The notes: generated from the sequence alone by a model not told the origin. 64,000 nucleotides of DNA from Gnetum montanum (GCA_015680685.1 MNCI01001041.1:91729-155728); one strand, 5' to 3'; shown: positions 30,000-43,259, counted from the stretch's first letter. Program-made: numbers and translations.

Positions 30000-32577
30000 A
30001 CATGGCAATGTGTAATTAGGATGTACTTTGATTTGAAGGTTGCTCAATGAAAATTTTAGAGGTTGAAGTAGTAGGGTTAATAGCCATAGGTGTTTGTGAG
30101 GGCTTCATGAGGTTTTTGGTTCTAAAGAATGACTTCTTGTAACGCTTGGATTTAGAACCACTTGGCTAAGGAGCTGGCTATAAGTTTACCACCCTTGTAG
30201 TGTTTCTTTATTGTGGTTGGGTAGGTATTTTACCCTACATGGATGGAGCAGGTAGCAAAGGAGTTGATGATGGTGGTGTAGAAGTGGATGGGTGTTGAGA
30301 TGGATAGTAAGAAAATGGAGACTTCCCCTTTGGAGAAGGAATTTTGTAGTATTTAGGAGGATAGTAGAGGTGTGAGAAGGAATTGTAACTAGAAGAGTCA
30401 CATGGAGAGATTGGCTGTTAAACATAGTACCCATAAGGATTAGGTTGGCAATAAGGATACTACTGCTTGGGAGGTGGCATCCCCCATGAATGTGGGTGTT
30501 GCCACTACTGGTACTACTCTTGAGGTTGAAATAGTGCTCCATTTGGATAGTAGGCTTGTTGGTGGAATTGCTACTAATGATTGCCTTATGGATAAGACAA
30601 CCTTAAGGGTGCTTACCATTTTGCCAATCTAGGATTCAAAGAAAACACAATAGATTCTTGTAAGAGTGAAAATGTAGGGAAACATCATTTGGCATGTTCA
30701 TATTGGCAAATTTCACACCCCTCATCATTCAATTCTAAATTTGTAACCTCTTCTACTACCATAACTTTGCCCTTATCTTTGCGATATTTATGTTTAGCCT
30801 CCTTTTTCTTCCTTCGTTCATGGCCATTGCCTCCTTGATCTCTATGTTTCTATGTAATCTTCAGAGTAGTTTGGAACTTCTCATCCAAGGAGTCCCACAT
30901 CTTATCAACCTTATTTGATATTTTAGTAACAGATTTTTGGATCAAAAAGGTTTTCCTCTGCACCACTTCATACAGTGATGCCTCCTTCTCATTCTCATAG
31001 AAATAGACCTCCCTCTTAAAGATGGAGAAATCTCTATTGTGTTCTTTTGTACTTTTTCATTTTTTTAGTTCTCCTTCCTTTTTGATCACTTACTCAGTGA
31101 GCCTTTGAATTTGATGGATCCTTAGCTTAGAAAGTCTCCTTTATTTTAGTTTTGAGCCCATCTATAATATGGTGTAGCTGATCTTGTTGAGAGTATTCAT
31201 GGCCTGGGCATCAATGCAACAAAGAGTAGTACATGCCCATGGCTGCATCCATGGACTCATGTGTACCTTGTTTTCACCCTTGGATTTACCTCTTTAGATT
31301 AGACACTTTGAAGTACATTTGGTATTTATTGTTGAATACCTCTAGAATCATACTCCATCACTAAATAGATTTTGATTCCAAGGGTTAGTACCAATTTTCT
31401 ACTTCCTTTATGAGTGTCCTTGGGAATAGTTTCATGTTTTTCCATTCTTTCTGTACATTAAGCAAGGAATAGGCATCATGGAAGACTTGTAAATGATTCT
31501 GTGCATTTGAATTATATCCCTCCTCAAAGTTGGGGATATTGTTCATATTCAGTCGTTTAATGTGGCTATCCTTCAAATGCCTAGTGGAAATTATAACTAC
31601 CTCTAAAATATTCAGCATATTCTTGGTAGCCAGTAGGGGTTCATCATGGTCATAACAATCTCTGTGATTCCTATTATGGCTATGATGCCTTTGTTCTCTG
31701 TGATGTTCATCCCCCTGTTGTTGCTCATGTCCCTAGTCCCTGTTGTCCCAACAAGATCTATGGTTATCCCTATCCCACCATTCATCTTCATCATGCTCTT
31801 TGCTACTTCTTCCATGTTCCTAGCCTCTACTTCTCCTATTAGAGTTGGAGGAGAAAGACAGTGAGGATGATGATGAAGGCAAATAGGAAGGAGAATCATT
31901 ATCCAAACGATGTCTAGTAAGTCCTCTTATTTGGTCCCTACCTCGATCACTATGTTTATATTTCTCCTAGTGCTTGTCATTGTTCTTTCCTCTAGATGAA
32001 TGATTGTGGATACCATCTTTTAAGATCCCTTGATCTTGAGACCTATTCTTCCCATCACCAAGGTTGTCCACAGTTGACTGTAACCATTGGTTAAGGGTCT
32101 CCCCATCAAAGAGAGGGAATAATCTATGTATTGAAGGACATTCAAAAAGAAGTCCTTGCCTTCTTTTTGGGTTTGTAGGAATAAGTGATTAGGAAATCAT
32201 TTTCCTTTTGAAGCCTCATATTGAGCTTCCATTTACTAATATTTTTTCCATTGGGCCTCTATGGGATGATAGTCCTGATAGGCATGGTCTTGAACCTCCT
32301 ACTTCATGTTAAGTCTAACAATACCCAACTTGATAAGATTGTTCAATAACATTGTAGGAATGAATTGGTCAAGAGGCAACACAATGTTTCCCTCCATGTT
32401 CCTTCATCATAGTTGCTTGTCCTGATGTAGGATGAAGGTAAAATCTGGAGTGTAAGCATCTAGATGAGTATAGACAACTTTAAACTATTGGAGAACTTGT
32501 GTCTTTTGGCCTTCTTACCTTTGATTGGACTTGCTCATGAATGATGGTGGGGAATCCTCCCTATGAGAAGAAGTCAT
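30000..32577 (-). pseudogene. gag, element B
   Basis: Starts at 32577 with MTSSHREDSPPSF, about 150 bp inside the primer site; element C begins MTSSHREESPP, which supports this start. The conserved RNMEGNIVLPLDQF block lies near 32365-32405. The capsid-like core is at 31385-31618 (NFEEGYNSNAQNHLQVFHD, EWKNMKLFPRTLIKEVENW). Coiled-coil-like and Cys/His regions at about 30700-31100 and a Pro/His-rich tail at about 30186-30540 follow. Stops and frameshifts divide it; no full product is possible. Confidence 0.8.
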
Positions 32578-32709
32578 ATCAGTGATTCTTTAGAAATAGT
32601 GTGCATTTGTTATTAGTATTTATCTTAATAGTTTAGCATTAGTTTCCTTTACACTGTCATTATATGTTTTCACTATCTTTCTTATGAAGCATACTTTAGC
32701 TAACTAAAG

Positions 32710-32727
32710 TCCCTGGCAATGATGCCA
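32710..32727 (-). other. Primer-binding site, element B
   Basis: TCCCTGGCAATGATGCCA on the plus strand, 14 of 18 to the tRNA-Asp 3' end; one base from the 5' LTR. Confidence 0.75.
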
Positions 32728-32728
32728 A

Positions 32729-33592
32729 TGATGAGCAACAAGTAGTCTCTACACCTAACCATATGAATCACAAGTGTTCCACTAGTGATCTAGTCAAATT
32801 TTATGGACTTTAGTTCCTAAGTGCAATGATGAGTAAGGATAATAACTTAGAGATGTTATCGTTGTCTTCTTGGCTTCACTTATGTAAGTGCAAGTGTATG
32901 GTTAAGTGTAGGTCAAGGCACATGATTTATATTTATATTTATATTTTATTTTATCTAATATAAATGCAAAATAAAAAAAATAATTAAGGCTTAACTACAT
33001 AACTATATAGTTCCTTAATCTAGCTATCCTAGCACAAGTATCTAAGCTCACTTTTTGTTCGCATCTTGAACTTGCTCTAACACTTCTAGGTTTTCAAGTG
33101 CCTATTGTTGTACATACCAAATAGCCACTACTGGGATTACCAAGTGTTAAGTAGTATGTTCAAAGTGGTCGTACTTATGCATTATTATTAAATAGATTAA
33201 GTAATCAAAGATATTAATGCAAAAATGCATAATTAATAAAGTACATGAAAGAAAATATTAATCTATTCCAAGTGTTGTAAGGAATGTCAAGAATCTCATC
33301 TTTATTGTTAGTCACATCAATGTGTTTAGGTATAAGATGCTCGAATAAATAGCCATATAATTCTTGAAATCCTACTATGGGTACTTAGAAAATATTCTAA
33401 CTTTGGGCTAAGAAAACTGTTAGACTTTGGCTATGCTATGAACTTAACATGCCATAAATGTGATGGGTGCATCCATTTATATAGGCAAAGACAAACACTA
33501 TGTTGATGTAGCTACATCAATGCATCTAACCATGCATCAATAGGGACGCATTGACAAGGCTGCGTCGATGCAACGCATTAAGTGATTCATCA
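32729..33592 (-). repeat. 5' LTR of element B
   Basis: 864 bp, TGATGAG to GATTCATCA, paired with the interrupted LTR at 8992-12212. Minus-strand TATA at about 33476-33483 (TATATAAA). An 18-bp perfect palindrome TTGATGTAGCTACATCAA is at 33503-33520 in U3. Confidence 0.9.
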
Positions 33593-33690
33593 ATAATGTT
33601 GCATAGATCTAAGTGTGCTAACAGGAAACATAGTGAAATGGATAGAAATTCTATCAACTAAGAATAATAAAAATATAAAGCTAATCTAGC
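33593..33690 (-). repeat. LTR W, second fragment
   Basis: Resumes the LTR broken at 8991 (target duplication ATAAT 33593-33597) and is broken again at 33691 by element C. No further continuation was located. Confidence 0.55.
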
Positions 33691-34571
33691 TAATGAGTAG
33701 CATGTATCCCCTATACCTAGTCATATGAATCACAAACATGCATTAGTGAGTTGCTTGAATTCTGTGGATCTAGTTCTTAAGTTGCCTATAGTCTAAAGTG
33801 GTGAAACATGGGGTTGTATGATCATTATCTTCCTAACTCACACTTTTTATCTATTTGTATTGTTAAATGTGAGTTAATACACATTGTGTGTATTTTTTAA
33901 GTGTATATATATATATATAGATATATATCCTAATAGCTAGATGAGTAAATGAAGGTTCAATGATTAATTATTTAACTAAGTTAATCTAGTGACTAACTAT
34001 CCTAACATAATTAGCTATTCCCACATATTGTACACATCTTGAACTCATATCAACACTACTAGGTTACCAAGTAGACACTATTGGGTGTATCAAATATCCA
34101 CTACTCGGATACCAAGTGCAATACGTTATGTTCAAAGTGGTTGTACTTACATTTTTAGGATTAATTATTTTAATTAATTAAAATCATGAAAGAAAAGTGC
34201 ATTAAAAGTGAAGTGAAAATAGAAAAGATTAAACTAATCCAAGATCTACAATGAATGTCAGAAATCTCATCATTATTACTATTCACTCTAATGTGTTCAA
34301 GTACATGGCATTCAAATAAAGATCCATACAATCTCTTTAATTTACACTGTGAACACTAAGAGAGAAGATATTTTGGCTCTAGAGAAACTAAATTGTAAGG
34401 GCTTCATTATGGTATGGACCTAAGATGTCATAAATTCAATTGGTGTGTGCATTTATATGTGCTTTGCCTATGTTAACATCAATGTATCTACATTGACGCA
34501 TGTGATCATGTGTTGATGGGGATACATTGATGGGGTTGTGTCAATGTAGCCTATATCATTACAACTCAGCA
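33691..34571 (-). repeat. 3' LTR of element C
   Basis: 881 bp, TAATGAG (decayed TGATGAG) to CTCAGCA. It includes a TA microsatellite at about 33904-33927. Minus-strand TATA-like ATATAAAT at 34451-34458. Confidence 0.85.
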
Positions 34572-34583
34572 TACCCCCACAAC
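34572..34583 (-). other. Polypurine tract, element C
   Basis: GTTGTGGGGGTA on the minus strand adjoining the 3' LTR. Confidence 0.75.
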
Positions 34584-37500
34584 TGACTAAAAACTCATCA
34601 TTGAGGAAACAAAAATAGGATAAATTTTCTACAAAAATTGGGAAAGTATGAAATTTATTAACTAAAGACTGATTGATTGATTGACTCTTAGTGCCAGCTT
34701 GTATAGGATTACAAAATTTATTATCCATTACAACAAAATTGGACACTTTACAAAGATCTTAGAAAGTGCTTTCAAAGTTACCAAGGATGTGGTAAATTCT
34801 CAAACAATTCCTAGAGTTGGAGGCTCCTATGGTGCTAAAGGTCCTTTGCTAGGTTTTAGAGCTAGTGGTAGTGGAGATGGTTGAGGTTGACCTACTGTTG
34901 CTACTTTTGGTGAAATTTTGAAAGCATCTAGTAACATTTTCATTTTCTCCTATTTGCCATGTGGGTCATAACTAGTCCACATAACTTCACTAATGTGGGC
35001 TAGTGTATGGATATCCTACAAGCATAACATTATAGGAAAAAACTCCTTTGTGTTGATAAACCATGTTTTGAATTATTTACATCCAATGTTGAATGTCTTT
35101 ACCAGGTTTTGTAGCTTATGGTAGTCATTCATCCTTCTAGCTAGGTTCATAGGAAAAATCATTAATTAGTAAATCTACTCTTGAAAACTTCAAGCACAAC
35201 ATTAGCTGTCTCTAAATGCTACTTGGTCTCCTTATGATGTTTGAATTCTGTCTCATATAAGAAGTAGGAATTGGCTACTTGTTTTTTCAATTCTATTCTT
35301 AGTCTCCCTATTGTTAGCATAGCTAGGTTTGCATATCAAAGGTTGGCAAGCTTCATATATTTTATCATCTCTTTGATTTGCAACTCGTTTAGATGAATTT
35401 TTGCTTTATTGTATGTGTTCAATCCATGAAAGATGGGTTACCATCTATTGCGTCTTTATTGGAGTTTCTGGAGAGCCTTGTTCATTTTTGCCCAATTAGA
35501 TTTCTTTTTCATTTACTTCTTTGAGGAGCCCAAATTGGTCCTTGTAATGGTTCTTTACTTATTCAAATCTCAAGGCGTCATTTTTCTAGGTGGCTACCTC
35601 AATGGCTATCTTTTGGCAAACTGCACGAACTTTTTCCATTGAGAGATTTCTATTTTCTATTAGCAACCTCCTCAAGTTAAGGTTTACCTTGGCTAGCTGC
35701 TCTTGCTGTTGATGAACAAACTCAACCATCTAGTCCTTTTGTCATTCTATGTTGTGCAGGTAATAAATGTTTTTATTCAGGGCCAAGTTTTCTTTGTAGA
35801 CTTATGATAAGTCCTTGTCGGTGTTGAAAGTCATGGCCTTTGACAAGGATGTGTTAAAGATTTCCACCTCCTTCACATTCTTAGCCTTCATTAATCTATG
35901 TTGAAGTTATTGGAAAGCTTCATCCCTTGTAAGTTTCAAGTTGAGAATAGCAGGGTTGGAGAGATGAGCCCAAAACTCTACAACCTTGATAGCCAACCAC
36001 TAGTTTTTAGTGGTGGTTGCCTTTAGTTTGGCATTGGTTATGAGTAATTTACCCTTGGTCTTAAGCAACTGTAACTAGGTTGTTATAATTTCATTTGGGA
36101 GATTGAAGATCTCTGGAAGTGATTTCCTAACTCCCACTAGTCGTTCTAATACTTCTTTATGTTGGACAGTGCTCAACTGATCACTCCCTACTCCTGTGGA
36201 CATTTGGATGTCCACCATTATGGCAATGTCTAGCATGGACACCATAGTAGCATTCAGGATCTTGGCTATCCTATTGGCCACCAATTTCACTATTGTTTCC
36301 TGTCCTTGGTTTTACATCACTAGAACAGTTGCCCACTTGCTTTGTTCTAAGAGAATTGAGAAAGTTGTATCATTTCCTAAAATTTTAGGCAATTCTTATT
36401 CAAGTATGGACATTATAACTTCCTAAGCACTAAGATTTGTTCTTTTGAGCACCTAGTTTCTTTATGTGGAAAATAGTGGGGTAGTTTCTTGGTCCTGTGA
36501 ACTAATGATCCTAGTGACCTCATTGAGATGGCTTAGGATTGGACGATAAACTGATGGTTCTTTACTACTTACTAAACCTTATTATTGTTGTAGTTGATGT
36601 TCATGGAGTTTTTAAAGTTGTTGAGCAGCTACAAGTACTTTAGGTATTATCTCTGGCACTATAAGTTGTGGTGGTGGTGGCCTATCCTTCTCTTGTAGCT
36701 TGGCTAATGCTTTTTCCTTCATCATTTCTTGCTAGGATGTGGCAAGACCATGGCAAATCATGTCATTGGCATGGCATGTTATGCCTTCCATTTTGCATAG
36801 TTTTCTGATTATACATGGAAATGGGAGTGTTTTCTTTTCCTTTTCATTTTCCATAAAGCACTTTTGTATCTCTAGATAGATAAAGCCAGGGAAGGTTAAC
36901 AAGGAGATTTTTTCTTAAAGTGGCACATGCACAAGCAAAGAGTGATGTTAGCTTACTTAGCCTCACCATGGAATTTAGGTGCTAGGCCACAATTTTGAGG
37001 TATGCATGTTCCACCTTGGTAAGTACATTGTACTCCTTACGGTCCATTGCACCACAACATTGGATCCATTCGTTTTTTGCTTCAAAGTTTGTTTTGGTCG
37101 AAATCTTTGCCAATGTTATCTCAATGTTGGGTAAATTGAGGATCTCTATGATAACCTCAACCAAGTAGGAGACTATGATATCTTTGATCTTGATGAATGC
37201 ATCTCCTTACTGATTATTCCAAAACAGGTAGGTCTCCCCATTGTACCATTCTCCATTAGAGGAGAGAATGGACCACATGGGAGACTTGTAATTAAGTGAG
37301 GACGTCTTCCAGTGCTAATTCTAAGAAGAGCCCAAAGTTCAATTCTTGGAAAATAGAACTCTGAACCTTCTTGGTTTTGATTCTTTCCAAGTAGGACTTT
37401 GTTAGGATAACTTTGAGGTTAGGCCTTGGCCTAGAAGCTTCATCCTACCTAGATTGGCTAGTCTCTGTAGTGGGAATCTATCAAACAGATTTCACCTTGT

Positions 37501-37660
37501 GCTCCTCCCAAAGGGGTTTTGTTGCATGTGTTGCTTTAGCTACTTGCTCTTAGGGCTATTGTGGTTGTTATTTTTGGTCCCTTCCTCATCTTGGATGCTT
37601 TTTTCTAGGGTAGGAAGATCCTCCTTCTTACGATCCTCTCTTTGGTGTCGTCTATGATCA
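34584..37660 (-). pseudogene. ORF3 accessory protein, element C
   Basis: Homologue of the element B ORF3, about 950 codons of decayed frame plus 3' UTR. Its start aligns to the B start, but the codon is ACG. Conserved blocks: LNEVTRII near 36510-36540, LPKILGNDTTFSILLEQSK near 36330-36390, and the open stretch 36075-36290 (VANRIAKILNATMVSMLDIA, MSTGVGSDQLSTVQHKEVLE). EIFNLPNEIIT follows. The Ser-rich tail lies near 34780-34900. No catalytic motif or membrane segment is recognised. Sequence conservation with B across many substitutions suggests it was once a functional protein. Role unknown. Confidence 0.65.
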
Positions 37661-38076
37661 CAAATGTAATATGGGATTAGCCTTTTGTTGATAACCCTTA
37701 GTTCTTTTAATACCTTTCTTATTAGATCAAGTTATAGTTAGGCTTGTTTATGATCTTGGTATTTACTTATTATTTTATTGGCTATTAGAGTTTGTTTTTT
37801 AAGTTTGACCCACTTAGGATAAGTACTTTAATATTATTTTAATGGGTAAAGCATGGGGCATTAGAAAAATTTCAAAAAAATTTCTAGAAGAAACCAAAGG
37901 TTTATGGCCTCCACAACATAAAGCTTACCTCTAATAGCTAGATTATTGAAGAACAAGGTGAATTAGGTGAGCGATGAAAGAGTTATGGTTCTTGAAAGAT
38001 CTTTGGGATCTAAAAAATGCAAGAACTCCTATCATGTTTGGAAGAAAATGGTGAAAAAGTGACTAGGTGTTGTGCC

Positions 38077-38143
38077 TATATATAGTTTTTTTATGATGTG
38101 TTGATGGGTTTGCATTGATGTATCTTGTTGCATCAACGTAGTT
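38077..38143 (-). promoter_or_regulatory. LTR-U3-like internal promoter candidate (element C)
   Basis: Minus-strand TATATATA at 38077-38084, preceded in transcription order by CATCAATGCAAACCCATCAA and CTACGTTGATGCAAC clusters (to 38143). It occupies the same place, about 430 bp before ORF3, as 22541-22589 in element B, and resembles U3 of the family LTRs. Confidence 0.5.
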
Positions 38144-38630
38144 GTTTGAGGTAATTTTTCACATAAAGAAAATGAAGAATTTCTAAAGAGTTTAAAAATG
38201 AAACAAGGGTCCAAAGAAATCCAGAAAAGCATAGAAGGATGACAAAACATGAAAGAGGGAATTAAATTTGTTAGAAAAGGAAAGTGAATTGGATTTGGAT
38301 GAATTGAGGATGTTGAAATAATGCATAATTGGATGTTGAAAATGTGGGCGGATGAAACTGAGCGCACAAATGACCAAGGGATTGGAGATTTAACTGACAG
38401 AGGCAAAATGACATGAAAGTGGATCCTCCCCAAAGTAGGGTGATACCTATGATGCCCTAGTGTGCTCTCATCATAAGGAGTCCATATGCACTAGGTTTGA
38501 TTAATGGTCCTTAAAAATTAACAATTAAATCCATGGGAGAAATCATCAAAGGATTATGTCACCTTTAGAACCAATACATTAGTTGACAATGATAAGAGTC
38601 GGTGAGGTGGTTGGTAATGTAGGAAGAAGG

Positions 38631-38669
<39 letters not shown>

Positions 38670-39620
38670 GTAAAATATTTTGATCCTAATCAAACAAGGT
38701 CCTCGTGGAGTGGGTAATTAATATGATTTGATACCATCCCATCCTTAGTTAAGACTAAGTTCATCCACATTTAGTGACTACACATTACCATATTCTAACC
38801 GTTCAACCATTAGGTGTTCATGACCACCCTCAAAGGACAACCACCACTCCAAGAGTAGAAGAAAAGAGAAGCAGAAAAATAGGAAAGGCCTTAGGTAGAG
38901 GAATGTCTTTAGGCATAGGTAACATGTCTTTCTAACACCATAACCATTTCTTATAGCTCATTATTTTGTCTAAGGTGTATGCTTTGAATTTCAATGTTGT
39001 TGTTTTTTCATGAAAACCACACCATGTGAAGACATGCTTCTAGTTATAGTTGATGGTAGGAGTGGTGAGAGACTAATGGAGAAAGATATAAAACTCCAGA
39101 AAGAAGTTGTGAACAAAAGATGACAAATTTCCTTGAAGTCACATCCTATTCCATTTTCACTTGGTTCATTCCAAGTTCATTGATTATTTTTAAGTTTTTA
39201 ATTAACAAAGAATCTTATGCTCCTAAGATACAAAGCCTCCTGGAGTTTGATGGAATGGATGGATGCTACAGTCTCATTGCCTAATATTATCAAAAAATTA
39301 ATAATCACTTAATCAGGAACATAATCCAAAGATACAATATGATCATTTAGAAATAAATTATTAAATATTGCACTAGTTAACTTCCAGAATTAATAGTAAG
39401 TACAACAAAAACTCAAGATTCCCAATGAGTGGAACATCACACAAGAACAAATAAATAAAGTATAGTATATAAAAGTAATTGAAAAATATTCAAGAAAATT
39501 GAAAACACATGAAGAATGGTGTAACATAAAAATTTGAGAAAAATGGATATCCTTCACGAAAGATCAACGTGGTTGGCCATCTCCCCCATGATTGTGTTGG
39601 AACAAGGAGATTCAAAAGAT
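38144..39620 (-). other. Post-integrase spacer, element C
   Basis: Non-coding; homologous to the B spacer (CATCTCCCCCATGATTGTG near 39580). It contains a GA microsatellite. Confidence 0.6.
38635..38666. repeat. (GA)n microsatellite
   Basis: Uninterrupted GA dinucleotides for 32 bp. Confidence 0.95.
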
Positions 39621-39639
39621 AGAACATTTTTGTCCATCC

Positions 39640-40860
39640 ATTGAGGTATTAACATCACTAGTTATCCTTGGTTCCAAGAAAGGCTTTACTTGCTAAATGT
39701 TAACTATTAGTCATTTCTTTGGACTTGATGAGTGGTAAATTGTCATAGCTCTAGAAGAAAAAGTTGTATGAATGATATAAGGTCCTTCTCATAATGTTTG
39801 AAAATTTGTTCGTTGTGGTATATGCATGGGGTTCCAGTAAAGAGCCTTATCTTCCAGTTGGAACTTAACTTTCCTTATGCGTGAGTCATGACATTTTTGA
39901 CATGTTCCTTGTGCACCTTATTCATTATTAGGGCTACCTATCAATTTTCATCTAGCATATTTAATGTCAGTAAACATTTCTTTTGTGCTAGACTTAAGTT
40001 TAGGTCATGTTTACAAGTCATTGAAAGTACACAAATTTTTGCTTGGATTGGAAGAGTTGGTAACTTTTCGTATACTAATTCATAGGGAGAATAACCAATA
40101 AGAATTTTCAAGGTGGAACAATAGGTCCTTAGAGCATCATTGAGTTTAGTACTCTAGTATTTCCTATATTTACTAATGATGCATGTTAGTATTCTAGTTA
40201 TTCCCCTATTTATAAGTTTAGCTTGACCATTAGCTTTGGGGTGATATGAAGTTGTTAATTTATGTTCTACCCCTAAGCACTGCATTAGTTTTCAAAATGT
40301 AGCACTTGTAAACTGAGTGCCATTATTAGAAATAAGTGTCCTTGGCATGCAAAACTTGTTTTTCACACTTTGTTGAATAAGTCGTGTTACAGTATAGGAT
40401 GAGAAATTAGTGATGGTTGCAACTTTGGCCCACATGGTGCAGTAGTCAATAGCTATGATAGTGTATGCTTTCTCATTAGACATGGGGTTAATGGATCCCA
40501 TGAAGTTAATACCCTAAAGATTGAAAGGCTCTAGTGGTTGGATCCACTGTTGGGACTCCTCCATCTGTAATGTCATCCCTCCATCTCATTGGCAGTGCTC
40601 ACAAGAACAAAAGAAATGATGCACATCTCTAAAGATTGGTTGCCAGTAGTATCTTGCCATGAGGATTTTGATAGGTGTCCTTCTTCCTATGTAATGACCC
40701 TCACAAGGACCCTCGTGAGCATCCTAGAGGATCCATAGTTGATCAACATTAGGCATGCACCATCATACCAAGCCATCAATGCAAACCTTGTAAAGCTTGT
40801 CCTTGATTTTCATGTAATGTTTGTCTTGGTAAAGAAATTATTGTTTCTTCTTATTATTCC
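39640..40860 (-). pseudogene. Integrase, element C
   Basis: The integrase core is recognisable at 40292-40501: MGSINPMSNEKAYTIIAIDYC (first-Asp region), then LISNNGTQFTSATF at about 40310-40335, where the second catalytic Asp is Asn through the same TCT-AAT codon pair as in element B. The Glu position is Lys in QAKLINR (40212-40240). The zinc-binding region lies at about 40600-40720 and the GPYIIH-like C-terminal block near 39770-39800. Two of three catalytic residues are lost. Stops are TAG/TAA-rich. Confidence 0.8.
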
Positions 40861-40979
40861 ATCCTTGAGGTATCTTCTAAGTGAGTAGATAGGAAAGGAA
40901 TTTCTTGTACTAGTTATAATCTTCAACATCTTGCACTTCAACAACTTTTGTCAAAAATAGTTCATCTGGAAATTGATCA

Positions 40980-41500
40980 GATAAAGATCCATCATCTTCT
41001 TTGCTATTCCATTGTAATGGAGACAGGTGATTGAAAATCATGTTCTTAGTTCCATTTTTATCCATCATTGTAAGATTGAATTACCGTAGAATTATTAGCC
41101 ACTATACGACATAAGAACTCACCGTTGATTTATTAATGAGAAAACTGATGACATTATGGTTCGTGTGCATAAAAACTTGATATCCAAGAACATAGTGCCT
41201 CAATTTTTCTAAGGCATACACTACCACCATGAGCTCCTTCTTTGTGATGGTGTAGTTCAACTGTGCTTCCACAGTGCTTTTGCTTGCATAATGGATGCAG
41301 GAAGGATGTTTTTTTAATCATCTAGTTTTGTAAACATGGCTTCCAAATCTAATTGGATGTATCTGTCATGAAGTGAAAGGGTCTAGACTAATCAAGAGCA
41401 CATAGAGTTAGAGTTTCTATAAGCTTCTACTTTAACCATTGGAATGCTAACTCATATTCCTTGGTCTAGTTGAATGGTGCATCCTTCTTTGTGAGGTCAA
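40980..41500 (-). pseudogene. RNase H, element C
   Basis: Degenerate Ty3 RNase H between RT and integrase, aligning with element B 25420-25900. The MHTNHNVISFLINK-like block lies near 41110-41170 and the tether to integrase follows to 40980. The Asp-rich motif of the first strand is decayed. It would remove RNA template during cDNA synthesis. Confidence 0.65.
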
Positions 41501-42440
41501 CCAATGGATTATTAATTTTTGATAAGTTATGAATGAAGAATCAATAATAACTAGTGTGTCCAAGAAATGACCTTATATCTTTTACCATATTAGGTTTATT
41601 GGTGATTGCTTGGATGAATCGTAACTTTTCCAAGTCCACCTCAATCTCCTTTTCTAAACTTTTTTGTGTCCCAACACTATGCCTTCTTAGATCATTAGAT
41701 GGCATTTTTGCTAGTTGAGCTTCAAGTTAGTCTCCATGCATTGTTGAAGCACTTATTTAAGGCAACCCAAGGACTTCTTAAATGTGATCCCATAGGTAGA
41801 GAAGTCATCCATGAAGACTTCTATCCCACTACCGATCTACTATTGAAAGATGCTAAGAACCAAATTTTGGAAGGTAGTAGGAGCATTGCATAGGCCAAAT
41901 GACATATTTTTGTATGTAAAAGTCCCCTAGGAACTTATGAATGTGGCTTTGGCTTGGTCTTCTAGTGTAATCTAAATTTGTTTATAGCCACTATTACCAT
42001 CCAGAAAGCTGTAATAGTAATGTATTACTATGGTATCCAACACTTAGTTAAGAAATGATAATGGAAAAGGATCCTTGAAAGTTTCCATGTTTAAGAACCA
42101 AAAATCTATGTAGACTCTTCATTTCCTCCTTTCTTGGTTATAATCATGAGTGGGCTAACCCATTTGCTATTTGTAATCAAATAGATGGACATAGTGTTAA
42201 GAAGTTGTTCTACCTTCACCTTGATAGCGTACTTTAATTTTGGATTCAACCTTCATTGTGGTTGCCTCTTTGACTTGTTGGAATAGTTTCTATAGATGTA
42301 GTGTTGGCATATCCATGGATTTATTTTAGCAAGTTCATGATATGACCAAGTGAAGGTTGTTGGTCATTTTTTCATAAGCTTGAAATTATTGAGAAAAGCA
42401 TATTCCATAGTTGCCGGTAAGACTTTCAGTTCAAGGGGTG
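41500..42440 (-). pseudogene. Reverse transcriptase, element C
   Basis: Minus-strand Ty3 RT. The catalytic motif C reads VFMDDFSTYG at about 41789-41818 (FMDDF codons 41801-41815), a form typical of Athila RTs, with both Asp retained. Upstream, the fingers/palm sequence runs to about 42380, near the lead-in LKVLPATMEYAFLNNF at about 42370-42415. Many stops occur, mostly TAG/TAA. This is the segment that is missing in element B, so it defines the breakpoints of the PLE insertion there. It would synthesise cDNA from the element RNA. Confidence 0.75.
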
Positions 42441-42639
42441 GGGTGCTTATTTAAAGTGATTAGGAATTTCTAACTCACCCCAATCAATTTCACTTTATAT
42501 GTGGAAGAGTTTCTAATGGAGTTTTTCCATTTCATCCATGTTATCAATGTAAGTGCTCATGAGGCTCTCAACGGTTCCATGCATATGGTATATTTAGCTT
42601 AAGGATCTATTGTTAGCCATTATATACCTTCTTATTTTA

Positions 42640-43250
42640 TGGCTACCGCATATAGGCACCTCTAAATTATTGTTGTTTTGGCACACTGATTGCATGCTGG
42701 GATTGATATGTCCTTGACTATTTATTTTCTCTACATACAATGGTACCTTATGTCACTGTATGCAATGTAGAGAATCCTCTTCTTTTTTATCTTGTAAAAT
42801 TCATTTTCCTTGAAGATTTTCAAGGAAAGGTCTTGAATTCACATTTTGGAATTTATAGTACCTAATCATGTACTTCCCATAATGATAGCAAAGTCCTCTT
42901 TACAATTCTTCACATGAATTACAAGGAAATCTATAGGATAACATCATTCAAAAATGGTGGTCATAATGTCCTCCACTAGTTCCAAAAGAATAGTGATGGA
43001 CTATTCTACTAGGTCTAATATGATATTACTCTTCTTAATAGGAGGTAGGTTTGAGGTCTTATACATTTCTTAAAAGATTAAGTTCTTCTTGAAACTTGAG
43101 TCCAAAAGAGCTTTACATGAGTCATTCCCTAAAATTTTCAAATAAACGAGGAAAGTACCAAGATTAGATTATTTGTTGGAAAGGTGACCAACTTTTATCC
43201 AATCTATGACTGCATGGATCAGCATAATAGTATGAACATTAGAGGTCCTT
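42640..43250 (-). pseudogene. Aspartic protease, element C
   Basis: Protease remnant aligning with A and B. The active site reads LLDSSFKKNLI at about 43080-43110 (Gly of D-S-G replaced by Ser), followed by an SITILLELVEDIMTT-like strand near 42960-43000 and an IIMGST block near 42870-42890. Frame breaks are frequent. It lies between gag and RT in the usual Ty3 order. Confidence 0.7.
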
Positions 43251-43259
43251 TGGTTTGAA

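Larger units (their letters stand above)
8992..33592 (-). mobile_element. Athila-like Ty3 element B with nested insertions
   Basis: A minus-strand element bounded by perfect 5-bp duplications ATAAT at 8987-8991 and 33593-33597. On the minus strand: 5' LTR 32729-33592, tRNA-Asp-like primer site, gag, protease, RNase H, integrase, spacer, ORF3, polypurine tract, 3' LTR 8992-12212. Three insertions split it: a non-autonomous LTR element in the 3' LTR (9422-11876), element A inside ORF3 (12557-19390), and a Penelope-like element replacing the RT core (26186-29130 region). Without these the element is about 12.5 kb, in the size range of Athila elements. Integrase and RNase H sequence style (VVADHLS, GIDFMGS) also fits Athila. 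Confidence 0.85.
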
